From the NCBI GenBank assembly GCA_020746105.1, contig CM036628.1, forward strand, positions 7,553,191-7,617,190: 64,000 nucleotides of DNA, written 5' to 3'. This DNA comes from Trogon surrucura (lineage: Eukaryota > Chordata > Aves > Trogoniformes > Trogonidae). Shown in pieces: positions 1-13,100 of the stretch; position 1 is the stretch's first letter, and each line of letters starts with the position of its first letter. A model generated the notes under the pieces. It was not told the DNA's origin and ran no database searches. It saw nothing but the letters and a program-made list of their open reading frames with translations. Position numbers and translations under genes: made by a program.

Positions 1-3000
1 AATAGGTTTAAATACTATCAGGAAAAGGCGATGGAAGATAGATTAAATACCTCATTAAAATCACTTAGTGGCAGGACTGTATGTTCAGTGTGGAATTCCT
101 GGCTGTCAGCCCACTGAAGCCAAGGACAGTCATGTCCTTCTGAGATACAGAGCTGAGGTGCCTTTCATCTCGTGCAGACACTGCGGAGCACGTCAGACTC
201 CACGGTGGCCATCAGAAACGATGGGCTGTGTGGCCAAGGATAACAATTCACAAGTAGCTGGTTTAAGACCAAGATGCTTCTTGCCATCTCTACTGCATCA
301 ACACAGCAGTGACAAAGTAGTTGAAAGATGATCTTTTTAAACCTTTCCTTCCAGCACTGGTTTTCAACCATGCGAGCGTGATTTTCGATGCAAGGGAGCC
401 TGGCAGTGGTGGAAGTGCTTCTTCAAGGGCAAGATGTGCTTGAGCTGATCATGAACCTGCATGCTGAGGGCTGCTACATCAGGCTGCTCATAAAAATCAA
501 CAGCATTTTAATGAAGGAGATGTTTATGCTGGGTTTTGAAGTGTTATAACGAGGATCAAGCGATAGCATCAGGGAAACGGGGTCATGGAGCAGAGCCCTG
601 GGGTAGCGCATGCCCGGCTCCTCTGGTTTTTACCTTGGGATGTGTTTTGGTTACCAACTGCTAAACATAGCAAAGCTGAAAGGTGCTTATCACTCTTCTG
701 AATTTTAAACAGTTTGTTGTGTCCTACTGGAAAGCACATCATTGGTGGCTTTAACCAGCTGCAATATAGAGGCTGTTGAAAAACACAATTCTGTTACCAT
801 AACAGCGCTTTTATTTTTATGTTTGGGAGGAAGTATTTGTTGAAATTACCTTTTGGCTCCCAAAAGGTGAAGACGTTTCTACTCGGAATAGTACCTATGG
901 TAGAAAAATGTTTACTGGTAGACTTATACATTTGGTTTGTGAGTTCTCTGCAGCCTTCAGCAAATGGGCTGGGGTATTCTTGAGTGGCTTTAGCAATTAT
1001 TTAGGAGGTGAGGGATGATATACAGTTTTGAATCCTCATTAGATGACTCTTCAGTACGAGCCTTATGGTAATGAGCGTTCTGCATTGCCACTGGAGATAT
1101 TCAATGAGGTATTTATTCCTAAAAAGCACTCCCCAAATTAGATCTGTTTTCAACCATACACATTCAGATGGGTACTTGCTCACCATGATGATTAAACTTT
1201 CATTTTCTAGTTGATTTAGAGGCTACAACGTGTGTTTGAGCTGGGCATCAGACACGTAGTCTGTAAAATCCAAGATTGCACCTGCTTGTTGCTCTGGTCC
1301 TAAACCCCATGTTCCCTGAAGGTCAATGGCAAGCAATACTGTGAGTTAAAAGTATTTGGTGGGAAAGATAAGAGAATAATCCTCTAAAGCAATATAAGAC
1401 TGAGCTATTTTAGGCAAAAAAAAAAAGGTTTTTTCTTCTTTAATGCTGTGGATTTCTTTTTTTTTTTTTTAAGTGTTGTGACCAGCTGCAGAAAATACCT
1501 TAAAAAGCTGCAGAATTAGGTATACTGAATTCTCTCCCATCAATTTTAATTTTTTTTAAAGCATAAAGTAGAATTCATCAAGAGGTGTTACTCTGCTTGC
1601 GTCTGTGCCAGTGGATCAGCCATCAGTGCACAATTAAACTTTTTCTCTATGAAGCTGAACAAAACAAAAAAGCTTTTGATTTGTCATCTTCTCAAATCCT
1701 TGCTATGTAGGCATTAGAAAATTTTTACTAAATACTGGTGTTCTACTCAAGTCTTTAAAGGAATCTCATGAAAAGTTTTACTTTGCAAGTGAGATTCATT
1801 TTCCCAATAATCTGGGACTCTACTGCAATCCAGAATAAGCAAATAAATAAAACAATGAAAAAAAATGTACAGGCATTGAAGCACATTAGTAAATTAAATT
1901 ACTGGGGTTGGAAAGCTGGCATGACTTCACTAAAAGAATAGCTTATCTTGCAGGAAGGTGGTGTAATTTAAAATCGGTGGCACACAAAAGCAAAGAGGCC
2001 CCAGTGACCATCTTGGGCAGGAATGAGGTTGGGTTTGTATGGGTCCATTTGTTTCAGACATTGAATGTTTCTTGGAAACTGGGCCCTTTCCAGTCATTTC
2101 AGTTTAGATGTCCTGAGTTGCCTTTCAGAAGTTTAACACTATTTGTCCCAAGTGAATCCAGACATGGGTTTTGTGTCCTGGTGTTGTGCTCAGCGTGTTC
2201 TGAAAATCCAGCTACTCGCTGATGGCTTGCCCTGCCCTGGACCAGGGGTTTGTTGGAGGAATTTAGTTTTAAATAACATTTCCACTGTCTAGATCTTTAT
2301 CGTCGTTAGAAGAGAATTTAAGAGGCCACTGATTGCATGTGAGCTACTGCTGGCTCTCATGATTGTGGCTGTGTTTATGCAAGCCAGGATTTGTTCCACT
2401 CTAAGTTCTCATTGGGCTCTGCCAGAGGGTATTTTTGAAGCAGTTCTGATGTTCTGACATCCTCCAGCTACCCATAAATGCATGCTAAAGCTATTAATTT
2501 TCTTTGGGGTGGTTTTGTTTGGTTGGTTTGGGTTTGATGTTTTTGAGCTGGATGCTGTGGTTAAGGCTTCTTTGTAAAGATGCTATATCAAGGAAATTGA
2601 GTCATGTTAGAAATAACATGGGTAACACAGTCTTGCCCCCAGCTGAATGAAACACGAAAGCTATGAAGAGCTAAACTGAATTTTCAACTTTTGCAGCAGC
2701 ACTTTGTGGAACGGGGATGAACCTAGGCACCAGCTCAAGTTTCACTGCAGCATTTGCTGAACAAAGGCCTGAATTAATAACATCAAGTAATAGTTGGTGC
2801 AAGAGCTGGTTTCACCTACGTAGGGAATTCAGGACTGTATTTTGCAAACACAGAAGCACAGTGCATTGCAATATCAAAATGAAAAATTCACTTTGCGTTT
2901 ACCAGTGCTGAAATTTGGTAGGCTGCAATGGATTTGCGTTGCCAATGGCTCAGTAACAATACGCTGGGTGACAGTGCTGTTGAAACAGAGGATAGCATTG

Positions 3001-3941
3001 CTGTTTGGAAACAGTTCTTACAAGGGAGAAAAAAAAAAAAAGACTGTTGAGCCATTCTTTTGTGAAATAGCTCCAGACAAAGCACTGAGCACAACTCAGT
3101 GCGTAGGAGAAGAAAAAAATGTGCATTAAGGCTGCTCTATCTGTTCCATGAGTCATCAAAACTTACGTAAATATGCCTTCTTATAAGCTGCGTTTACCTT
3201 ATTCATATAGAGGAATCAATAGGAATGCTTCTGTCTTTCCTGAGCAGCGGAGATGGAGGTGTGGAGTGTAGTATTTTGATAAGCAGCGTTACACGTTTCC
3301 ATTATCCCCGTGAAGAAAAGAGACCAACTAAAGGCAATTCTCCATGACCATTACTTGGAAATTTAAACAAAATCCCAGACCCTCTAATCCGGGGTGGTAA
3401 TGCTATCTAATCTGGTTTTGAAAGACAGGCATGAGAGTCTGAGTAATGTTTCAGTTTAAAATAATCTTCCTGGTTTGGGGGGTTTTTTCACTTGCATGCA
3501 TCTCTGCATGTACTTCAGCAGGGGGTCGATGTGAAGGTTAAGAGGCTTTCTTAGCGTAGTTGCAGTTTCCTTGAAATTTGTCAGAACCACGTTGTAGCTG
3601 GCCAGTGAGAATTGGCAAGAGCCAAAACATGGTGTGACACCAAGAAAAAGGATCTCAGATTGTGTAGGCTCAAAGTCAGAAAAGTGTTGTGACAACCTGC
3701 CAGTTTGATTCACGTATTTTTGGGAGTGCTTATGCTTCATACCCTGTTCCCCAGTAGAAGACACTGCTCTTCTAGACATCTTTCAGCCTTGTGCAATCAG
3801 TCCATCTGCTTTAAAGATGAAAAAAAATATATATCTTAATGAGAGGGTTACAAACAGGTTGACATTTCATTGGGTTTTAGGTACAATCCTCTGCTGAAGT
3901 CCAAGGCAGCATTGCTGTTAACAAGGAAATTTAGTCACTGT
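1..3941. other. Unique non-coding sequence, no gene seen
   Basis: No open frame here exceeds about 107 codons and none resembles a protein I know. The sequence is AT-leaning with short homopolymers: an A run near 1416-1426, a T run near 1456-1470 and an A run near 3029-3041. I see no recognisable repeat. It ends at the target duplication of the solo LTR. It could be intergenic or intronic. Confidence 0.6.
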
Positions 3942-5140
3942 GTAGTTGTCGTGGGTTGACCCTGGCCAGCCGCCAGGTACCCACACAGCCGCTCACTCAC
4001 TCCCCCCTTCGCTGCTGAACAGGGGGAGAAAATATTTCCAAGGGTTCAGGGTTTGAGATAAGGACAGGGAGATCACCCTCATTTACCGTCCCGGGCAAAA
4101 CAGACTCAGTTTTGGGGAAATTAGGTACATTTATTAAAAGAACTAATCAGAGAGGAGTAGTGAGAAGTAAGAAAAGAGCAAACAAATCCTAAACAGAACA
4201 CCTTCCCCCCATCCCTCCCTTCTTCCCGGGCCCAACATCAATCCCGGCTTCTCCAACTCCTCCCCCCGAGCGGCGCAGGGGGACAGGGAATGGGGTTACG
4301 GTCAGTTCATCCGACGTTGGTTCCACCGCTTCTTCACTCCGGGGGAGGACTCTTCACTCTTCCCCAGGGCCACTGTGGGGTCCCTCTCACGGGAGACAAG
4401 CTTCATGCTCTCTTCTCCGCGTGAGTCGTCCCACGAAGGGCAATTCATCACAAACTGCCCAACGGGAGACACCTCACGAGGGGCAGCCCACCCCTCGTGA
4501 GTCTGAGGCGCAGTCCTTCAGGGGAAACTGCTCCAGCGTGAGCCACCCGCAGCGTCCCAAAAGTCCCACCAGCCAACCTGCTCCAGCGTGGGCATTCCTC
4601 TCTTCCACGGGCTACAGGTTCCGGCAGCGACTTGCTCTGATGCGGGCTGCCCACGGGCTACAGTCCCCTTTCAGGCATCCACCCACACGGCGTTGAGTCC
4701 TCGGTGGACATCTACGCGGTGATCCTCACGGTGGACATCTGCACCTCGCCCATGGGCTGCAGGGGGACAACCCGCTTCACCATGGTCTTCACCACGGACC
4801 CGGGGGACTCCTTCTGCTCCGGCGCCTGGGGCTCATCCTCCCCCCCCCCTTCCTTCTTTACTGACCTTGGTGTCTGTACAAATTCTCACTCCTCCATCTC
4901 TGTGCCAGCTGTTGTGGCGCAGTTCTTTTTCCCGTTCTTAAATATGTTTTTCACAGAGGCGTTCCTCTGCTATCACCTTACTGATAGGCTCAGCCTTGGC
5001 CAGCGGCGGGTCCCTCTTTGTAGCCGGCTGGCATTGGCTCTATCAATCTTGGGGAGCTTCTAGCAGCTTCTTACAGAAGCCACCCTGCAGCTCCCCCCCC
5101 CCGCTGCCGAAATCTGGCCAGGCCAAACCAAATCAGTAGT
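3942..5140 (-). mobile_element. Solo LTR of an avian ERVL-type endogenous retrovirus, with target duplication
   Basis: The LTR spans 3947-5135 (1,189 bp). Read on the minus strand it starts with TG and ends with CA, and it is flanked on both sides by the direct repeat GTAGT (3942-3946 and 5136-5140). A 5-bp duplication is typical of ERVL integration. On the minus strand there is a TATA-like TATTTAA at 4938-4944 and a polyadenylation signal AATAAA at 4130-4135, in the order expected for U3 and R. The ends (minus-strand start TGATTTGGTTTGGCCTGGCC, minus-strand end CAACCCACGACA) match, from memory, the long LTRs widespread in neoavian genomes. The middle (about 4420-4800) is GC-rich and built from imperfect repeats around ctccagcgtg and acgggctaca words. 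No internal retroviral genes remain, so this is a solo LTR left by LTR-LTR recombination. The family name is from memory; the boundaries and duplication are read directly. Confidence 0.85.
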
Positions 5141-8100
5141 CTTAGAGTGCAATTGCCTTAATAGACTAGAGTTATCTAAAAGGGCATTCTGTAAATGTCA
5201 AACAAGGTTCACCTGGGGTTCCTTGTGCATTTTATTGAAAGTAACTAGGTTTTGGACAAGAGAAAAAATATTTTAGAAAACTATCCATGTGTGGAATACT
5301 TCAGAAATTCACCTGAAGGTAAATGAGTAACAGACCCAATATTTCTTGGTTTCTATGCTTGGATTTTGACAGCTACAGTAGTCTTCAAAAGGGCTGGTTT
5401 CTCAGAAGGAAAGGGTATTTATTAATGTAGTGTACATTGACGTTTGGGGATGGATTTGGGCCACCAGTTGACAAACCTTAAACCACCCAGGGAAAAACCT
5501 GAGGTTTTTGATATTATACCAAGATCCTCTGGTGCCACAGATCTACCAGTGGCCACCGTATTGGCAAGCCTGGCACCAGGGCTGTGAGACTTCTCCCGGC
5601 TGTTACCTTATTTATCTGTTTGCCTGGTGTTTGAGCTCTGTGTAAGTCAACTCAGGGGGTCCTTGATTTTCAGCTCTGGAGCCCGGGAGAGCAGAAAGAA
5701 GGCTCTTGGCTCCAGTGCCCTAACTGGCTTGTTCTTCGTCCAGAACCCCGCAAATTATTTTCTTCCAAGCAAATATTTACTAAGTGTGTATGGAACAGTT
5801 TGTATATAATTTGTTGGCATTATGTCAATACAAATTTATTCTGTTGTGTTTTTTAGATGTTTAATTAACATGAGCTTTGCAATATGAGCTGGAAAATAAA
5901 TAGAAGGCACATCTTTATTTACTTGGCAGATGAGGAACACTTCTTGAGAAGACATGAAAGCTTTTTCCTAGTGCATGCGACTCCATTCGCCAGCCCCTGC
6001 AGGCCATTCTGCAGTGCACCCACTTCTTAAATGATGTTTCCATTGCGGAGCCCAAGGTTCAGGCTGATCAGTGGTGAAAAGTCATTGCCAGTGGTGGGAG
6101 CTCTAGTTAGATGAAATAAAGCCTTACAGGAGCTGTCAGACCTGTGAATACTTTCACACATTTAGCTTTTAACCATCTGAGCACTTGAGTCCGTGTTATT
6201 TTCCCTGCATGCTCAGGTTCACTTATAGGTGTATGCATCTTCAGGGCTTGGGCTCAGGTGGAAAAGGAGAAAAGCCCTGCTTTGGGAGAGATCCTTCCGA
6301 CACTGTCACATCGTGCCTCACAGCCAAGGTCTGCATTCCCAGTCTGCTGCAGGTGTTCTCATGCTTCCTCTGGTCCTTTTGGTGTAGCATCTCGTGGCTG
6401 GGTTAACAATGTTGTTGTACTCCGTTTTCCAAGAAAACCTTGCATAGTTTCATAAGCAGCTAAAATATGCATCGCCGCTAACTTTATGATTAAGATAGTT
6501 TATGACAGGCTTCACAACAAGGACTGAGTTTGTTGTTACTGATTAGCTCTGTTGGGCTGAACTGAACGAAACAGTCAAATGTGTCTTATTTTTCTCATTG
6601 CTTCTCCTGTTTGTGCATAACTGACCTTTCCCCCCCTTCATTCCTTGTCCTATTCCTGGTTGGTTTTTCAAATATCATTAAATGTGAGCTAAATGCTATA
6701 GAAATGCTGCTGATGGCTGCTCTATTCCAATTCGACATCTCTGGTATTCTAAGGCATCAGATTGCTAAATGGTCCTCTAACGCCCTGAAACACTGAATAC
6801 GTTTCCAGGTTGTCATTATGAGAAGGTAGAGTAGATGTATATTTTTTCCAAGGTTATGCAAGAATAGGCATAATATTTTTTAATTGTTCCTCCTATTCCC
6901 GTGCACATTTATTGCTCTGCAACTGTGAATAGACTATTAGTGGCTTGTTTGTTTGTAGTCGTCACCAGCACTTCGATATAGAAATTGCAGTGGGTGATGT
7001 TTTTTCTCTGGACCTCTTTATGACTCTTCTTTCATCTGCTTCCTTGATTTTTCTCCGCCTATTGAAATTTCCTGCAGTCTAGGGAGGCTGGTAGCCCAGA
7101 TGTTTTCATGACAATGGTGTCTTTATCATCAGGATTTCATAATTAGGCAATTATTTTTTTTACAATACAGTCATTCCAAGATTTTTGTGTAATAAGCAGT
7201 TAGATACTATAATCTGCTAAAAATGTGTTTCTGTGTAAGTGTGGATTATAATAGATTTTAATTTTACTATTCCAGAGATCTAAATTAGACATTGTAGTAA
7301 AGAAAAATGACTTTTTATGTCTATTAGAACATTTACTTTTGTGTTGTGCTTGTGCCAGCTAGAATGAAATACTTCCATATGTTTTTAATCTTAGGTTAAG
7401 TTAAAACTGCTGGTAAAAGAGATGGTGGGAAAGTAGTTTGTGATGATGCAAGAAAATGTAGCTAGAATTTTTAAGATACTGCAGTCCCTTGTCCCCTCCT
7501 GCTCTGCAATAAGCAAGTCAAAGTGTCAACAGAAATAAAATCTTACTCGGTTTGAGCCAGCTGGAAGTCATTTTGTTCTGATTATTTCAACCACTTCTTT
7601 GTGCATGTAGCTGGAATGTTTGACCAAAAGTCTTTTCACTTCCACCTCTTCCTATTTTGTGTGTGTGTGTGCTTCAGTTGAGAGATAGAGTGGGAGCAAT
7701 TGCCTGCATCCTTGATGTTCAGTAAAATATTAATCCTTTCAAATGTTAAGCCTGAACTTAGTCTTTTGGTTTATCTTTTGCTTCTTAATGGCTAGTATTA
7801 AACACTGATTTCTAATGTTCACAGAGGCAGAAGTAGTTTTAAACCGCACTGGATCAGTATTATTTTTTTGTTTCTATGGTTCTCTCATTTCTAGTAGAAA
7901 ACTGTCTGAAAACTTTACTCCTAGTCCATCTTCATTTGTGTTTGGATGGGAAAACTCCCGCTGGCTTTAGGCAAACAAAGTGCTTTGAAGGTGCAGACAA
8001 TGTTGTGCTGACCATTAAGCTCTCTCGGGTCCTGCAATGCCAGGGGCTGTGCTGAGACACTGGGGCACTCAGGAAAATCTCGTGACTACGGTTTCTTTTT

Positions 8101-10090
8101 GCCAGGCTTCTTGATAGTCGTCCACTCATGCCTGCAAGGGCTGCTCGATAGCTCTCCACTAGCTTGAGTGAAATGTAGCCTACAAAAACACCCAGCAAGT
8201 TTTCTTGCTTTCTGCTTTAGCATTGATGCAATGATCCAGCTCTTCTCCTTTGCTCTGTCAGGACAGTAGCAGTAGTATAATCGGGGGTTTTGTGTGGGGT
8301 TTTTTGCCTCTGGAAGTCCTAGGAGTATGATGTAAAAAAGGATGATCCACCACGCTGTGAGACAGATGCTGCCTTTTCAGCTGGTGTTTGTTGCCTGACC
8401 TGTTTGGGGATTGCAGGTGTTAAGCATGGCCTGTCTCTGGATGAAGGGTTCCATGAGTTACTGCTTCTCTTGTCTGCAGGCCACCTATTCAGGTGCCTTT
8501 CCACCAGTGATACTGCATTTGTCATTAAAAAAATGAGGAGAGACTAGAAATATGAGGCAGGAGAAAATTCCCAGTATGATATGACACAGGAGAAAAGGGA
8601 TATTGCATATCCTTGAGAATATGTCTTTTCCTGCCATATTTAGCAGCTCCCTTCATTAACCTGAACAGAGGTGGCAAAGTGTACGAGCACAGGCTCAGGT
8701 TGGCTGTTTCTCCAATTGAAGGGATGCATGAGATGGGGGAGAAATCTGGAGGAGCAAAGGGGGGAAGTGGAGGGTGGATGCCATCCCAGAACTGGTAAGA
8801 AGGGATGAAGGCAGAACAGCCATAGAAAGCTATTGCGAGAGAGCAGCTTTTGCTGGTCACAGAGGTCCCAAAGTCTTCCTTGGCTTTAAAGACTAAGCCA
8901 CGTGGACTCCGAATACCACATCAGGTCAGGATGAGGAAGTTGGAGTGAAAATAGCTAAAACAGCTATGAGGAGGTAAAAGAGGTCTCCTACAGGAAGGGT
9001 TCCCTTGGACAATTTCTTTACCCATGGCTATGATGCTGGTGGTGGCACTGTTGCTGTAGACAAAATCTGAGATTGCTCTGTGTGTCAGTGCGATGGACTC
9101 CTAGTTCCAAACTCTGCTGTGTGGAGCATTCATCTGCAGATGGTGGCTTGCGATGACTTGAGGTTAGAAACCGCTCCCCGTATTCCCGTCTAACTTAGAA
9201 TGATTTGTGTGGCCAGAACGAAGTAGATGATGGCCACAACCCGTCTAACTCTCCCCAGCCAGACCCACTAGTTGCCTCTAAGAAGTAAGAGGTGACGTTG
9301 CAGTCTGAGCTAGGGGTGGCTTTAGTGTTACGTGGTTCTCAAAAAGTAGGTTACTGGGTCAGGAACAGCAAGTTCTGACTGTTTGCCAGCTCGGCCTTTT
9401 TTTTTTTCCCCCCCACAATGTTTATACTGCTGTGACCTGCCATGCTGAAGTGAGTCTAAAATGACGGCAAACAGCACTTTAAAACAGTGAGGTGTGTTTG
9501 ATTAAACTTGTACTTCTGTACTTGCATCAGATTATCAGTTTGCAGGATGCTTGCTCCTTGGTGGCTTCCTTTTTTTGAAGTGGGAAGTAAAGCTTGTCAG
9601 AATCCAGTCGCTAGAAAAAGGACCGTCCTTCTTCTTAAATGAAACTTCCTAAACTCATTGGAGAGTGCAGAGACGTGGAGCTGTTCAGAAATCAGTAGTA
9701 GGAGAATTTGCTCCCAGATTGAGGATCATGTTGGAGAAGATCCCCTGGGACATCTGCAGAATTTGAACGGGGCTCAGAACCATGAATTCTGGAATAGAGG
9801 CATTTTGATTCAGGCTCTGATCTGTTTGAAGTGCCCCCCCCCCAAAAAAAAAAGCTTGCACTGCTTTGTCCCAAACTGGTTGCATCCCCGTACACGTTCT
9901 GTCCTCTTAAGCCTCCGTAAAGCCAGACCTCCTGCCATGCCACTGGACGTGCAGGCGGGGGACAACTGTGACAGGATTGGGTCCCCAAAGGAGAGCAAGG
10001 TGCCAGGCTGGGGATGGGAGACCTGACGGGAAACATAAGGAATGAGATTGCAGCCGCCTTCCCAGCCAGAGCACAGAGGCAGGAGGATTA
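5141..10090. other. Unique non-coding sequence, no gene seen
   Basis: The longest open frames are about 110 codons (for example near 8525-8860 on the minus strand) and look like chance. The stretch 6800-7400 is AT-rich. A short GT run lies at 7659-7671 and an adjoining C-run/A-run pair at about 9834-9852. I see no recognisable mobile element before the CR1 tail at 10,091. Confidence 0.55.
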
Positions 10091-10156
10091 CAGTTGGACT
10101 TGATGATCTTAAAGGTCATTTTCCAACTTAAATTATTCTATGCTTCTATGATTGTG
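10091..10156 (+). mobile_element. CR1 LINE 3'-end fragment
   Basis: This short piece carries the CR1 3'-terminal signature: ttggacttgatgatctt, then aaaggtcattttccaactta, then attctatgcttctatgattg. These correspond to the conserved 3' untranslated end and the ATTCTATG tail repeat of chicken-repeat-1 elements. Only the last 65 bp or so is present, so it is a severely 5'-truncated copy, the usual outcome of CR1 retroposition. It has no coding capacity. The left limit is approximate. Confidence 0.85.
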
Positions 10157-13100
10157 GAGGTAAACCTGACTCAGGCTTTGTGTGGGTTTGTACCTGCCCT
10201 GAGGATCGGGCGCCGTGGTCCCTTCCGTGCCAGGTGAGCAGTTTGGGAGCAGGTCACCTGTCGCAGTGCTGCTGTGCATTCCATCACCCTGTGAGGGGAC
10301 CACAAGGGTGGCAGTGGCTTCATCCACAGTGCTGCCACAAGCCTTTTCTGGGATGCTAAACTGCCCCAGCCTCACAGATGGACCTATGATGTTATATCCA
10401 GAGAGAAAATCCTTAGGTGTTGGTCTCACTCTTTCCTCTTCATCAGTGCCACCGTGCCCAGATTTCTACAGCCTGATCCAGCAGCCCTCCTCCCTCTGGT
10501 CAAGCGCAGAGGTGGGTACATAAAGGATGGGTGGTCTGGATGCAAATACTTGATTAATCTCACCAATAAAAATATTACTCAAAGGAAAGCCTCAGAATAT
10601 GTTCAGTGGCTCGCTGCCAAAGCTGACTTAAGAGGAAACTGTGAGCCATTCAGTTAAGTGATTCATTGAGTTTTCAGCGCTTCCGAAAAATCATCTAAGA
10701 GAAATTAAAGCAAAAAAAAACAAAAAACAAAACAACACAAACCACGTGCAAGCAGGATTTGAAGAAAGATTGCACCTTGCAAAACCTCTCTCTTAAATCA
10801 CAGAGAGCTTTCTGCTGCCAGACCACATGCAGCAGGACAGAGAAAGAACAGCATCACTCCTCGCCGAGCTAAAATGGCATCTAATCACAACGCATCAGCA
10901 GCGCACCCAGAAAATGGTTCACGCAGCTGGCAAAGGCCACCCTCAGCACTCTGGTTTTCACATGCCTCTTCATGTTTCTTGCCCATGACTTGAAAATATC
11001 TGACTTTCCGCAACTGGAGGAAAAATATGCTGCTCGAAGAAGGGCGAGGTGGGTAGTGCAGCTAACAAACCCACAGGTCTCCGTGTTTCAAAGTAGTGAT
11101 GAGCTCATTTTCTTGCCGTTTAATGAAGTGCAAGTCAAACCGCAGCATCGCTTAGAAGACGTGTTATTTATGAGACACTATCAGCCTCTCGGAGCTGCAA
11201 AGGTTCCCCACTGGTAATGGCTCAGCAGGGCCCCGGTTATCACCGCTGACTTACAGTCCCCTCTCTGCTGGCAATCAGTTCAGCGACTACCAGAGAAAAT
11301 ATGTTCAGCTTCGCCCTGAAGACCCCGGTCCTGCGAGGTGCTGAGTGTTTGGTGCGGGAAGCAGCATTACAAGAGGCAGTGAGGAGGTGAACGGCTCACC
11401 CCCAGTTCACCCTCTTCTTTCTCAGAGGACTGTATCAGATTATAAAAACAGACACGGCTCCGTTGCCTTTAGAGGAGCTGCGCTGGTGTGTGATGGATCA
11501 AAATCTGGTCAGGCATCTATTTACCGAAAGCTCAAAAGCTTGACAGAGAGGCATGCATTTAAAATGCAAAATATCCAGCGTTCGTTCTCTCTGGCCTTGT
11601 TGCTTAGGGGATTGTGTCGATGCTAACTTGGTCTGGAAGTTGACCTGTGTGAAAAATCTATGTCTTTCTCTTGGGCGCCAAGTCGCTGCTGAGGTTGCCG
11701 GCGTTGCAACGCTCGGTTCTGCCTTCCCGTCGTAGGGTTAGTGGAGGAAGCGACGGTCTGTTGGTTAGTGAGAGCTTCCACGTCACACCCTTCTGCTTCT
11801 GCCCCTGCACCCTTTGTTGTGCGATCTTACGCCACGACCGTAGCTGTGCTTGGCCTTGATGTCTGTCTCTGCAAAACAGTGACGGCAGCACTATCTGAGC
11901 GCCTTTACCTAGTCTTTTTTTGGGTGGAAAGCAACATAAAAGAAGAGCAATCTGTGTCTGTTCTTCATCCCTGCTGCACAAATAGCTCTTCCAGCCCAGC
12001 TTTGTCGCTTCAGCAGCTGGAGCATGAAAGTAGAAATTATCAAAGCCTGATATAAGGGCTCTGCTGAGGCACTTGCAAACCATTATTATGGCAAAAGAAT
12101 GCCCAAATAATACTCTGCTTCCAGTCAAAGGAGATACATCTACTTTCCGTGTGTGTGACTCTGACCTATGAATCTAGTTACACTTAATAAGATGTAACAG
12201 TTGCTCAGGGGACTGATAATAGGATATAGAGTCCTTTATCTCTGTGTCACGAGTTGAAATCCAGACCAGGCCATTAGCAATTAAAACATCTTACCACCTG
12301 ATGCCTGTCCAGGGGCCTAGGCAAAATGTGTCTCGGCTCAAGCAGCCAGTGCATAAACTTTTGTGGTTTCACGATGTTGGAGTTGTTACTCTCTTTTTTC
12401 TTTTGAAAGGGGGGAAGTGTCTCTTGCAGTCCTATTCCTGCCTTCATTAGCACTGTGGCCAGCTGTTTGTAGACAGGCAAGCAGCCAGGCAGACATGGAG
12501 CCATAGTGTTTTCTTTCCCTAAAGATGGTTTTCCAAATCAAAGCTGGAATATGTTAGAGCAAGGTCCTCGGGACAGCAGCCAGTGCTGGCTCTACTCATA
12601 CTGAATTTGTTTTGGGACTAAATACACAGTTGTGTTCTCTTGGCTTCTTAATACAGCAGCTGTTCAGGAATATAAAAATAATAGTTTGTAAAGAATGATG
12701 CATGAGTTTCCTTTCTTTCTGTCTCTCTTTCTGACTCTCAGATTAAAAACGTGCCAAATATTTAAAGAATTACTTGAAAAGTGAGAGAGAACAGAGAAAA
12801 CCTGAGCTTACTGCTGCAGTTTCATTCAGACACAGACATATTTGTATACCATTAATTACAGTGAGGATTTATACCTGGTAACAATTTTTTTTCCATCTGA
12901 AAACCAGCAAATGAGTGTGAAAGGCTCCGTAGTTACCATCCACTCTAACAAGAGCTGTGTGAAAGGAGGTATTTCTTTTTCTGTCATCAAAACAAGGTGA
13001 CAGTTATGTTCACACACGGCTGGTTGTGTTTGAGAGTGTTTTATAGCAGCAACGACCATTGTTATCAGTGGCTGGTCAAGCACAGAATTCAAATTCTCTG

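Noticed and set aside
11658..12128. 156-codon minus-strand open frame
   Set aside because: Overlaps open frames on the other strand and shows no domain or coding bias that I can see.
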